Shown piece by piece: positions 34,089 to 45,681 of a stretch of DNA of 64,000 nt. Where the stretch lies: positions 23,902 to 87,901 of the forward strand of contig CACZMV010000006.1 of NCBI GenBank assembly GCA_902782305.1, given 5' to 3'. The position numbers and the translations under genes are program-made. Source of the stretch: an uncultured Prevotellaceae bacterium (GTDB lineage: Bacteria > Bacteroidota > Bacteroidia > Bacteroidales > Bacteroidaceae). The notes under the pieces are model-generated. The model saw only the letters and a list, made by a program, of their open reading frames with translations. It was not told the origin of the DNA and did not search any database. Position 1 is the first letter of the stretch. Every line of letters begins with the position of its first letter.

Positions 34089-35285
34089 TTACTCAGCAAT
34101 ACAGATAGCTACACGGTTCTCAACCTCAACAGCGAATGGCTGGATAGTGTCACCCTTGTAGTCAACCTTGATGCGAGAAGCAGCAATCTTGTGCTTCTTG
34201 GTCAACAGGTTGAACACAGCCTGAGCACGCTGCTTAGACAGACGGTTGTTGATGGTAGGATTACCAGTACCACGGTCAGCATAACCAGTTACCTCTACAG
34301 TAGCATTGGGGTTAGCCTTCAGGTAATCAGCAACTTCCTGAACCTTAACAAGCTCCTTCTTAGCAACAGTTGTCTGATTGATGTTGAAGAATACGTCGCG
34401 ACGGAATGGCTCCTTCACAACAACAGCATTTGTAGGCTCAACGGGAGGACATGGCTTCTCGACGATCTTCTCGACAACCTTCTCAACGATGCGCTCAACA
34501 GGCTTTGGAGCCTCGATGGTGCGAGTGGTGTGAGTAGGACCGAGGTTGATCTTCACACCAGCCAGTGCGTTGAAGTACCAGTCCCAGTTGTTTGCCTTCT
34601 TACCATTGTAGTGATCGCTCAGGGTGTTGGCATTTACTTCCAAGCCCAGGCTTACAGCTTCGCTTACTTTGAAGTCAGCAGCAAGACCTGCACGAGCATA
34701 ACCACGAACCTTTGTACCAGTCCAAGCATACTCAAAAGCGTTGTCACCTACAGCAGCATGCTGAGCAGCAAGAGCAGCATTCTCCCAGTTGCTTTCCTTA
34801 TCATAGCCCCAACCGATGTTTGCACCACCACCGATGAATGCACTCAGGTTGAAGATACGGTTAGGATTGTAACCATAAATAGCGTTAGACAGATTGAATG
34901 TGATATCGATGCCAGGAGCAACGTACATCCACTTAACCTTTGTCTGACCAGCAGGAACAACAAGACCTGGAGTAACAGTACCAGTACCAGCAGCACCCTG
35001 TACCCAAGTAGGAATCTCGTTGAAATTGATACCTGCACGGCTCTGCCAAGCGTTCACTGACAGACGAGCACCAAAGATGGGTGAGAACTGACGACCTACA
35101 GATACCTGTACATTAGGAGAGATGAGATCTTTGAAATCAACCTCGCCAAGGGTGTACTGGGCACCTCCCTGAATCTGTATGTACCAATAGGGATTGGGAA
35201 CATACTCTGTCTTAGCCTCCTGTGCAGAGACAGAGAGGGCGCCAGACAGCATCAGGCAAGATAACAATATATTCTTGATTTTCAT
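34089..35285 (-). CDS. OmpA family outer-membrane protein
   Basis: 398 residues. Signal peptide ends at SVSAQ. An N-terminal beta-barrel (about 25-260) is followed by a proline/valine/glutamate linker (EAPKPVERIVEKVVEKIVEK) and a C-terminal OmpA peptidoglycan-binding domain (VFFNINQTTVAKKELVKVQE; VTGYADRGTGNPTINNRLSK). It anchors the outer membrane to the wall. 40 bases after the large lipoprotein gene, so probably in one operon from the promoter at 37736-37766. Confidence 0.9.
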   Translation of the reverse strand: MKIKNILLSCLMLSGALSVSAQEAKTEYVPNPYWYIQIQGGAQYTLGEVDFKDLISPNVQVSVGRQFSPIFGARLSVNAWQSRAGINFNEIPTWVQGAAGTGTVTPGLVVPAGQTKVKWMYVAPGIDITFNLSNAIYGYNPNRIFNLSAFIGGGANIGWGYDKESNWENAALAAQHAAVGDNAFEYAWTGTKVRGYARAGLAADFKVSEAVSLGLEVNANTLSDHYNGKKANNWDWYFNALAGVKINLGPTHTTRTIEAPKPVERIVEKVVEKIVEKPCPPVEPTNAVVVKEPFRRDVFFNINQTTVAKKELVKVQEVADYLKANPNATVEVTGYADRGTGNPTINNRLSKQRAQAVFNLLTKKHKIAASRIKVDYKGDTIQPFAVEVENRVAICIAE

Positions 35286-35325
35286 AATCTTTTCTTATCT
35301 TTTAGAGTTGTTTCTAAATAAAGAA

Positions 35326-37623
35326 TTACTCGTAAACAGCAATGTAGAATTTCTTACCAGCTACCAAACCATTGTAACCCAAGCACTCGTAAGTGAACTC
35401 AAGAACAGTTCCGGTCTTAACATCAGGTACAGTGAACTCGAAGCCATTATCCAAGTTGTAAGCCTTACCGTCAAAGATGGTGTTGAGAGTGCCTACGTTG
35501 TAGTCCTTGGCGTTCAACTCTTTGGTGATATTACTATAATCACCAGTTGTTTCCCAAGCACCTGTGATAGCAACATACTTCTTGAATGCAGGAACTACAA
35601 CCTCACCTGTCAATGATGTAGGATAGAACATAATCTTAGTACCCTTCTTCACCTCTGTAGGAGCTGTGTACAGACGGCTAGGATAGAAGTAACCCTTAAA
35701 CTGATCACATTTACCAATCAATGCAGGCTGGACGTAACGGTTCAGATTCTTTGCAACAGACTCAACCTTACCGAAGATCTTATTCTCAGCATTGATGATC
35801 TTTTTTACATACTTGTCAACGGTGTTGCCTACATTAACATTCAGATTATTGATTGTGTTCTCAATAGAATTCTTGATGGTAGCATAGACTTCTGTGATAT
35901 CAAGGTCAACAGGTGCAGCACCTGATACAGGAACTGAAGGAATTGTTATAGGAACAGCAGCTGCAGGAATGCCAGTTGCGATAGCATCTTTAGGAATGTA
36001 AGCTGTTGTTGCAGAAGAAGCACCACTAAAGTTTGCAGTAGCTTTAATATGAACGTGCATCTTGCCATCAGCCTCCTGAATAGTATAAACACCATCAACT
36101 GTAGGAACAGTAGTTACCACATTTGGCCAAGGAATATTAACTACGATCATCTGAGCAATCTCGTTGAGGAGCTCCATCTCGAATAACTTTTCCTTAGCAA
36201 TAATCTTGTTGTGGAACTTCACGATAGCAGGTGAGAAGTCAGCATTCTTCAGGAACTCGTAACCAAGAGCCTTTGCGCTGAATGCAGCAACGTCGTACTT
36301 AGAAACGTAGTTCTTCCAGCCAAGAGTATCCTTCCACTGAGCCTGAACACCCAGACGGGGAACGTCAGCCTTGAAGCCGTCACGAATAGCCATAGCCAAC
36401 TTAGCAATGTCAGCAGCAGAGTTCTTAGACCAATCCTGCATGAGACCCTGAATGTCGCTAGCAATAGACTTAATGTCGAAGCTCAGAGCAACATTGTCAA
36501 CGTCATTCTCGTTAATGGTAGCCTTAGCGGTATAGAAGCCATTAGCAGAAGCAGCACGGTTGTAACCCCACTTCAACTGCTCTGTGCAAGTCTCCAGTGG
36601 AGAAAGAGCAACCTTAGAAACACTGTTATCAGAAGCACGGAGAGTGAACTCCTTACCGTCCATAACAACGTCAGATGGGTTAACAGTCAGATAAATCACA
36701 CCTGCATTACCCTCTTCCTTAAGCATAGCAACCTCACCAGCCTTAAGCATAATTCTTGGAGCACCGATAGCGTCCAACTCGCTGGTCAGAACAGCAGGAG
36801 CCAGAGCCCATGTAGAAGCCTCAGCACCTTGATCACCGGCAGGGAATCTTACAGGATTCTCGAGCTTGCCATAGTAGAGAGCGAGAATATTGCTCTGTAC
36901 GCCAACAGGATAAGCAAATGAACCGAAGAGAGGATTCTTAGTAGCCTGAATCTCGATACCAGTAACCTGCTGCTGAACGAGCTTCATGATATTCTTAACA
37001 TCCTGCTGCAGAGCTGCGATATCCTCTGCCAAAGCTGCATCAGCATCCTCGAAGTACTTAACCCAAGCCTGGAAGTCCTCCTTGGTGTTGCCATCCTTAT
37101 CCTTTGCCAGACCCTGATTTACATAATTCCAAGCCTTGTCTGCTACAGCTTGAGCGTCCTTGATAGCCTGGTTAATCTTTGCGGTATCAGTGTCATAAGA
37201 CAAGGCAATCTGCTTAGCCTTACCTGCATTCTTGTAAGCGTCGGCCAAGTTGTCACCCCACATAAATACGAAGTGCTCGAGGGTATCACCCAAAGAAAGG
37301 ATAGCCTCGTTGTTCTTATGAACCTGCTCGGCCAAAGAGTTGGGATTGGTAGGATCAAGCTCTGCCTCAATATCATCCAGACGCTGCTTGATTGTACCCT
37401 TGTTTACATCGTAGTTAGCACCAACCTCCTGATTGTACTTTGAAGTCAGGACATAGTCTTGCATTGCAGCAACCTGCTTGTTGAAAGCATCCTGCAATGA
37501 AAGGTACTTAGCCTGAAGTTCATTGTAGTTGTCAGCATCGTAGTCCTTACAAGACACGAATGAGCTCGTAGCAGCTACCAATACAACTGCGATGAGCAAA
37601 CCATTAATGATTTTCTTTTTCAT
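35326..37623 (-). CDS. Large surface lipoprotein, unknown function
   Basis: 765 residues. Lipobox FVSC (Cys25) followed by KDYDADNY, a form suited to surface export in Bacteroidetes. Residues 30-230 are mostly helical with coiled-coil character; the remainder is beta-rich. No enzymatic motif seen. The strong promoter, long leader and OmpA neighbour suggest an abundant envelope protein (inference). Confidence 0.75.
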   Translation of the reverse strand: MKKKIINGLLIAVVLVAATSSFVSCKDYDADNYNELQAKYLSLQDAFNKQVAAMQDYVLTSKYNQEVGANYDVNKGTIKQRLDDIEAELDPTNPNSLAEQVHKNNEAILSLGDTLEHFVFMWGDNLADAYKNAGKAKQIALSYDTDTAKINQAIKDAQAVADKAWNYVNQGLAKDKDGNTKEDFQAWVKYFEDADAALAEDIAALQQDVKNIMKLVQQQVTGIEIQATKNPLFGSFAYPVGVQSNILALYYGKLENPVRFPAGDQGAEASTWALAPAVLTSELDAIGAPRIMLKAGEVAMLKEEGNAGVIYLTVNPSDVVMDGKEFTLRASDNSVSKVALSPLETCTEQLKWGYNRAASANGFYTAKATINENDVDNVALSFDIKSIASDIQGLMQDWSKNSAADIAKLAMAIRDGFKADVPRLGVQAQWKDTLGWKNYVSKYDVAAFSAKALGYEFLKNADFSPAIVKFHNKIIAKEKLFEMELLNEIAQMIVVNIPWPNVVTTVPTVDGVYTIQEADGKMHVHIKATANFSGASSATTAYIPKDAIATGIPAAAVPITIPSVPVSGAAPVDLDITEVYATIKNSIENTINNLNVNVGNTVDKYVKKIINAENKIFGKVESVAKNLNRYVQPALIGKCDQFKGYFYPSRLYTAPTEVKKGTKIMFYPTSLTGEVVVPAFKKYVAITGAWETTGDYSNITKELNAKDYNVGTLNTIFDGKAYNLDNGFEFTVPDVKTGTVLEFTYECLGYNGLVAGKKFYIAVYE

Positions 37624-37735
37624 TGAACTTAGAATTAAATTAATATTAAAAATTTATCGTTTTTTTATTGTTTTTTGTTGTTCTCTCAATTTCATTAACG
37701 TGCAGTAGGTAGAGTTTACACCCTACAAACCGCGA

Positions 37736-37766
37736 CAAATTTAGGCTTTTTTTTTTAATTGAGCAA
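37736..37766 (-). promoter_or_regulatory. Promoter of the large lipoprotein/ompA operon
   Basis: -7 TAAATTTG (37743-37736) and -33 TTG (37766-37764), spacing 20. It leaves an A/T-rich 5' leader of about 105 bases. A small GTAGG/CCTAC inverted repeat (37704-37726) lies near the leader start. Confidence 0.65.
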
Positions 37767-37822
37767 GAAAAAGTTGTTTTTTCTTAATAAAAATTGCAAA
37801 TTTCTTGATTTTCTAGTCATAT

Positions 37823-39622
37823 CTACCCTATTAATTGCTCTATATCATGTTGTGGAAGGATACTTAATATCGTTCGTCCATCTGGCGTATAATTGACATT
37901 TTCACAGGCAAAAAGATCGTTTACTAGCACCTCCATCTCCTCATTTGACAGTATTTGTCCATAAGGGATAGCTGCATGACGGGCTAAAGTCAGTGCCAAT
38001 TGGGTATTAGCTGTCAGTACATCACGGCTGACAGAAGCAGAGGGAGAAGGCAACAATTCCTGCAGGAGTGTGGCTGGTTGTAAACCTTCGATGCCAGCGG
38101 GAACACCATTGACAGCATAGCTGGCAGGTCCGAGAGGTGTCAGTTCAAAGCCCAGATTCGTCAAGGCAGGCAATAATTCTGTAACCAAGACAGCCTCAGC
38201 AGGCGACAGTTCCACCACTTCAGGGAAAAGCAGGCGCTGACTTTCAGCAGGAGCCTCAGCCAGCTGACGAAGGTATCGTTCATAGCGAACACGAACATCA
38301 GCACGATGTTGGTCAATAATCATCAAGCCAGACTTAACAGCTGTCATGATGTACCGACCTTTGTACTGATAGTGAGTGGGCGCAATATCAGCGGGAACGT
38401 CAACAGGAACGGGAGCGTCTACGGAATCATTAAAAAGCGAAGCCTCATCAGGTTTCGGTTCCTTAGGAAGTCCCTCATAAAGTTTTTGCCAATCCTGAGA
38501 GGGTTTCTGTCGGAAAGGATTATACTGCGGAGAAGCAGTAACCTTAGGAGCAGCAATCGTATCGCTGTTGACGGGATTGAAAACAGGAATCTCTGGTTTT
38601 CCTTCTGTGTCGAAGTCTATCTGTGGTATTTCACAGAACTGTCCGATAGCATCTTTGACTGCTGCAGCCAGGATTTGCCAGATGGCTTGTTCATTTTCAA
38701 ACTTGATTTCCGTCTTCGTAGGATGGATATTCACATCGATATCAGCAGGGCTCACATCGAAGTATATAAAATAAGGTACGTGCGTACCTATTTGTATAAG
38801 TCGGTCATAGGCTTGTTGGACAGCTTTATGGAAATAAGCATGCTTCATATAACGACCGTTCACAAAGAAATACTCGTGAGCTCCCTTCTTGCGGGCCGAT
38901 TCCGGTTTCCCAGTAAAACCCGTAATCTTACACATAGCAGTTTCCACACTAACAGGCAATAAATCCTGGCCATAACGACGACCATATACATCTATGATAC
39001 GCTGGCGTAAAGAGCCGCTGCGAAGATTCATCAACTCTTGTCCGTTGCTATGCAGGGTAAAGTTGATGTTGGGATAAACCAGCACGATACGCTCAAAAGC
39101 CGTCAGAATATTATTCAGCTCCGTAGCATTACTTTTCAAGAACTTACGACGGGCAGGTACGTTGAAGAAGATATTGCTAACCGTAAACCGACTACCAACA
39201 GCACAAGAACAGGGTTCCTGACTGTCGACATGAGATCCAGAGAGTTGCAAACAAGTGCCTACTTCATCAGCAGCTCTGCGAGTACGCAGTTCTACTTGTG
39301 CCACAGCAGCTATAGAGGGCAATGCCTCGCCACGAAAGCCCATTGTCTGCAAGGAAAAGAGGTCGGAAGCCTGACGAATCTTAGAGGTGGCATGACGCTC
39401 GAAAGCCAAGCGGGCATCGGTTTCCGACATACCACATCCATCGTCAATAACCTGAATAGAGGTACGACCTGCATCAACCACCAAGACATTAATGGTTGTA
39501 GCGCCAGCATCCACAGCATTCTCCACCAACTCCTTGATAACAGAAGCTGGACGCTGTATTACCTCACCAGCAGCTATCTGGTTGGCAACACTATCTGGAA
39601 GTAGCTGGATTACGTCTGTCAT
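37823..39622 (-). CDS. mutL: DNA mismatch repair protein MutL
   Basis: 599 residues. GHKL ATPase motifs are intact: ELVENAVDAGA, DDGCGM and TMGFRGEALPSIA. The N-terminal transducer domain includes NPTK-type residues (NIHPTKTEI). A Q/P-rich linker (about 350-420) leads to the C-terminal dimerisation domain. It matches mismatch-bound MutS to downstream excision. The start overlaps the OstA-like gene by 32 bases. Confidence 0.93.
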   Translation of the reverse strand: MTDVIQLLPDSVANQIAAGEVIQRPASVIKELVENAVDAGATTINVLVVDAGRTSIQVIDDGCGMSETDARLAFERHATSKIRQASDLFSLQTMGFRGEALPSIAAVAQVELRTRRAADEVGTCLQLSGSHVDSQEPCSCAVGSRFTVSNIFFNVPARRKFLKSNATELNNILTAFERIVLVYPNINFTLHSNGQELMNLRSGSLRQRIIDVYGRRYGQDLLPVSVETAMCKITGFTGKPESARKKGAHEYFFVNGRYMKHAYFHKAVQQAYDRLIQIGTHVPYFIYFDVSPADIDVNIHPTKTEIKFENEQAIWQILAAAVKDAIGQFCEIPQIDFDTEGKPEIPVFNPVNSDTIAAPKVTASPQYNPFRQKPSQDWQKLYEGLPKEPKPDEASLFNDSVDAPVPVDVPADIAPTHYQYKGRYIMTAVKSGLMIIDQHRADVRVRYERYLRQLAEAPAESQRLLFPEVVELSPAEAVLVTELLPALTNLGFELTPLGPASYAVNGVPAGIEGLQPATLLQELLPSPSASVSRDVLTANTQLALTLARHAAIPYGQILSNEEMEVLVNDLFACENVNYTPDGRTILSILPQHDIEQLIG

Positions 39623-41237
39623 TATTGCCTGTACGTTTAGGTAATTCTCTACGTTTCTGTTCTTTCAATTCCGAACCAGCCTTCTTAGGACGCCAATTGA
39701 AAATATCATCTTTGTTCAATGGACGAACATAGTCGAACCACGCATACTGGGGAAGGAAATATTTGTCTGGGGGGATCTGAGACATCGGATAAAGCACACC
39801 TGTAGGTTTCTCCATCCAAATTTTCTTCATCTTACGATTCTCCAGGAACATCTTCATAAGTGGAGTTTCTGTGTAGTTCAAGCCTATGAGGGTACTGTCT
39901 GACTCGTCAATAGGATAATAGACTATCAACACATTATCTATAGCCTGTGTCTCACGAATCTCTCCTTTCTTGAAAAAGGCCTTCATCTCCTTGGACGATA
40001 CCTGATTGAAATGGACTGAGTCTGCCATTTGCTCAGCAGAGAACGCCTGATTGATGACATGAGCATGGTCGATGGTGGAGTCTTTCATGTAAACCCGAAT
40101 CTCCTCACCAAACAGTTGCTGATTCATGTTCCAAACAATCGGATCCTTATACATGGTCATACAAGAGTCCTGTGAGTTATAGACCAATGAATCACAAACA
40201 GCCTGCAAATCCCTTCTATAGGCTCTTACCTTATTATATGCATGAATTTTCCGATAAACAGAGTCTGTTCGTATATTAAAGGTAAAAATCTTAAAGGTAT
40301 CAGCATGCATGAAGAGTGAGTCACGCTGTGAATAATCAATGGCAACGGCTTTCTTGGTAGACATGGCATAGCCTGTGGAATCGTTGTACTCACAATAATC
40401 ACCCGTCAACATGTTCTTATTGACCGTATCATTGTAGATTACATTCATAAAGGCATAGTTCGTTCCATCGTTGGCATTATGATAGACACTATCACCTATC
40501 AGTGTCTTTCCACCATCACGAATAATGGAGCGGCCAAAGAGCTCAGATTGTTTCGTCTTCGTATTGTAATAACCATCCTCACTATAGATATGGCTATTAC
40601 CAGATGTAATGTTTGAAGGTCCTACGATATGAGCTCGAGATGTCTGGGTATCATAATAAAGCGAGTCCGTTGTCAGATACATATTCTTATCTTTCAGACG
40701 CACATCATAATAGAACATAGCCATCTTGGTATCAGTGTGATACTCGCCCCAGTCAGAGGTCAGTACTGATGAACCATCTACCAACTTACCACCCTCAAAG
40801 AAATTACCGAAGTTATACATTCGGTCATAATCCAAGGAATCGGTGTAAAGCGTAGACTTGCGATGTTTCAGTATGACATTATATCGAGCCTGAGCCAACT
40901 GGTCATTTCCATCATAATAGGCATAGTCACTAGTCAGGCGGAGCGTGTCGCCCTGTACCATCTTGACATGACCAAAAGCCTCAAAAGAATTGGAGGTCTC
41001 ATAGAAATGGGCACTGTCGCAATACAGGTCTGCCCCATTATGGCGAAAATGCACATGACCATCCAACACCTGAGCACCCCCATTACGATACTGGTCATAA
41101 TGAAGATTGTCGGAATGAACAAGATACACTCTCTTATCCTCAACCTTCTTTCGAGGAGCACGTTTCTTGGCTGGCTGAGCAGCAAATGCTAAAGCCAACA
41201 CCACGAAAGCAATGACTATCGACAGGAGCCTTTTCAC
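39591..41237 (-). CDS. OstA-like protein (LptA/LptD N-terminal-type)
   Basis: 548 residues, GTG start at 41237. Signal peptide LALAFAAQ. Repeated short beta motifs of the LPS-transport OstA family (LDGHVHFRHNGADLYCDSAH, FEAFGHVKMVQGDTLRLTSD) give a beta-jellyroll. Bacteroidetes commonly have such a protein as part of LPS export. No C-terminal barrel is present, so it is not full LptD. A Lys/Arg-rich tail of about 30 residues ends inside mutL. Confidence 0.78.
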   Translation of the reverse strand: MKRLLSIVIAFVVLALAFAAQPAKKRAPRKKVEDKRVYLVHSDNLHYDQYRNGGAQVLDGHVHFRHNGADLYCDSAHFYETSNSFEAFGHVKMVQGDTLRLTSDYAYYDGNDQLAQARYNVILKHRKSTLYTDSLDYDRMYNFGNFFEGGKLVDGSSVLTSDWGEYHTDTKMAMFYYDVRLKDKNMYLTTDSLYYDTQTSRAHIVGPSNITSGNSHIYSEDGYYNTKTKQSELFGRSIIRDGGKTLIGDSVYHNANDGTNYAFMNVIYNDTVNKNMLTGDYCEYNDSTGYAMSTKKAVAIDYSQRDSLFMHADTFKIFTFNIRTDSVYRKIHAYNKVRAYRRDLQAVCDSLVYNSQDSCMTMYKDPIVWNMNQQLFGEEIRVYMKDSTIDHAHVINQAFSAEQMADSVHFNQVSSKEMKAFFKKGEIRETQAIDNVLIVYYPIDESDSTLIGLNYTETPLMKMFLENRKMKKIWMEKPTGVLYPMSQIPPDKYFLPQYAWFDYVRPLNKDDIFNWRPKKAGSELKEQKRRELPKRTGNNDRRNPATSR

Positions 41238-41240
41238 CTC

Positions 41241-41295
41241 TTACTACTATCTTATCACTATCTTACTACTGTCTTACCACTGTCTTCCTTCTATC
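41241..41295. repeat. 11-bp tandem array, five copies
   Basis: TTACTACTATC, TTATCACTATC, TTACTACTGTC, TTACCACTGTC and TTCCTTCTATC follow one another with no gaps. The last unit contains the stop codon and last codon of the SurA-like gene. The period is half of the 22-bp arrays. Confidence 0.85.
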
Positions 41296-42674
41296 TCACC
41301 CAACCTTCATATTCGAAATCACAGTCGCGATAACGCTCATTGATACGAACATAAGTTGATTTGATACGCTTCACTACCCAATCGTGTAATACCTGATTGC
41401 GACGTTTAGCCAAAACGAGGTTCTTCAATATCTGGAAGTCTTCCGTAATCGTGGCCTTATGACCATCAATACGACTCTTCAGTTTGACAATGGCACACAC
41501 CGTCTTTCCACGCTCGTTAATCATGGTGAAAGGCTTGGAGATTCCACCAACAGATAAGGTATCAACAGCCCTGGCAACTTCAGAAGGCAGATCAGCCATC
41601 TTAAAGCGTGACGTACGACCTTCCTGAGTAACATTAGCCATCAAACCTTGATTATTTCGAGTGTCCTTATCGTCAGAAATGATAGATGCACCAGCCTCAA
41701 AGGGGAATTTGCCATCAACTATATCCGTACGAATAGAGTCCAAACGGGCAAGAGCTTTGTTAATAGCCTCATCGCTTACAACTGGCTTACGCAGAATGTG
41801 ACGAACCTTAATTTTATCGCCTCGTTTGTCAATTAGCTGAATGATATGGAAGCCAAACTCTGACTCCACAATCTTTGACACACGTTTCGGGTCAGTCAAG
41901 CCGAATGCAACATTGGCAAAAGCTGGGTCCAACATTCCACGACCGGTATAGTCCAGTTCACCACCACGACGAGCTGTTCCTGGGTCTTCGGAATAAAGAC
42001 GCGCCAATGTCTGGAAAGAAGACTCGCCTTTATTGATACGGTCTGTATAGTCACGTAATTCTTCCTTGACGCGATTAATCTCCTCCTGTTCTACCTTAGG
42101 TTGTTGAGTAATGATCTGCACCTCTACCTCAGTTGGTACAAAAGGCAGACTATCTTGTGGCATATCCTTGAAATAACGACGCACCTCAGCAGGTGACACG
42201 GTAATGTCCTTGACCAGTTTCTGCTGCATGCCCTGAACCATCTGACGCTCTCGATAGGACTCACGCAAGTCTGCACGAATCTGAGAAAGTGATTTCTTAT
42301 GATATTCCTCTAACTTCTCGCGAGAACCAATCATTGAGATCATATTCTCCAGATATTGTTCAACTCCCTGGGCAATCTCAGAGTCTGTTACCTCAACGCT
42401 ATCGATGATAGCCTGATTCAGATACAGCTTCTGCACTGCTATTTGCTCAGGAATGGAACAATCAGGATTTCCATGCCAGCGTAAGCCTTCCTGCTGTCCC
42501 TGGATACGCATTGCTTCCACATCAGACAACAAGATAGCTTCATCACCAACTACCCAAATAACCTCATCGACCGTTGTACCTGTTGGGGTTGTGACAACGG
42601 TACTGTCTTTAGGCTGCTGAGCCTTTGCGAATGAGAATAGTGAGACTAGTATGACTAGTAGAACAAAGATTCTT

Positions 42675-42682
<8 letters not shown>
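41291..42682 (-). CDS. SurA-like periplasmic peptidyl-prolyl isomerase
   Basis: 463 residues. Signal peptide FSFAKAQ. SurA-type N-terminal helical region (40-160), then two parvulin domains: the first (about 180-290) contains RLYSEDPGTARRGGELDYTG, the second (about 290-390) VRHILRKPVVSDEAINKALA and shortened loops. Chaperone for outer-membrane proteins. ATGAGTAA overlap of 8 bases with the preceding isomerase gene couples the two. Confidence 0.87.
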
Positions 42683-45594
<2,912 letters not shown>

Positions 45595-45604
45595 TTAAAT
45601 TTTA

Positions 45605-45656
45605 TTGCGTGCAAAGATAGTGATTTCCCATGAGAAAACGCCATCTTTGCACGCAA
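45605..45656. promoter_or_regulatory. guaB -7 box within a 15-bp inverted repeat
   Basis: ATTGCGTGCAAAGAT (starting 45604) is repeated inverted from 45643 to 45657, with 24 bases between. The proximal arm contains the minus-strand -7 box TATCTTTG (45619-45612), about 30 bases before guaB. The hairpin could also end recQ transcripts or be an operator. Confidence 0.6.
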
Positions 45657-45681
45657 TATTAACACGATTTAATGAGATTTC

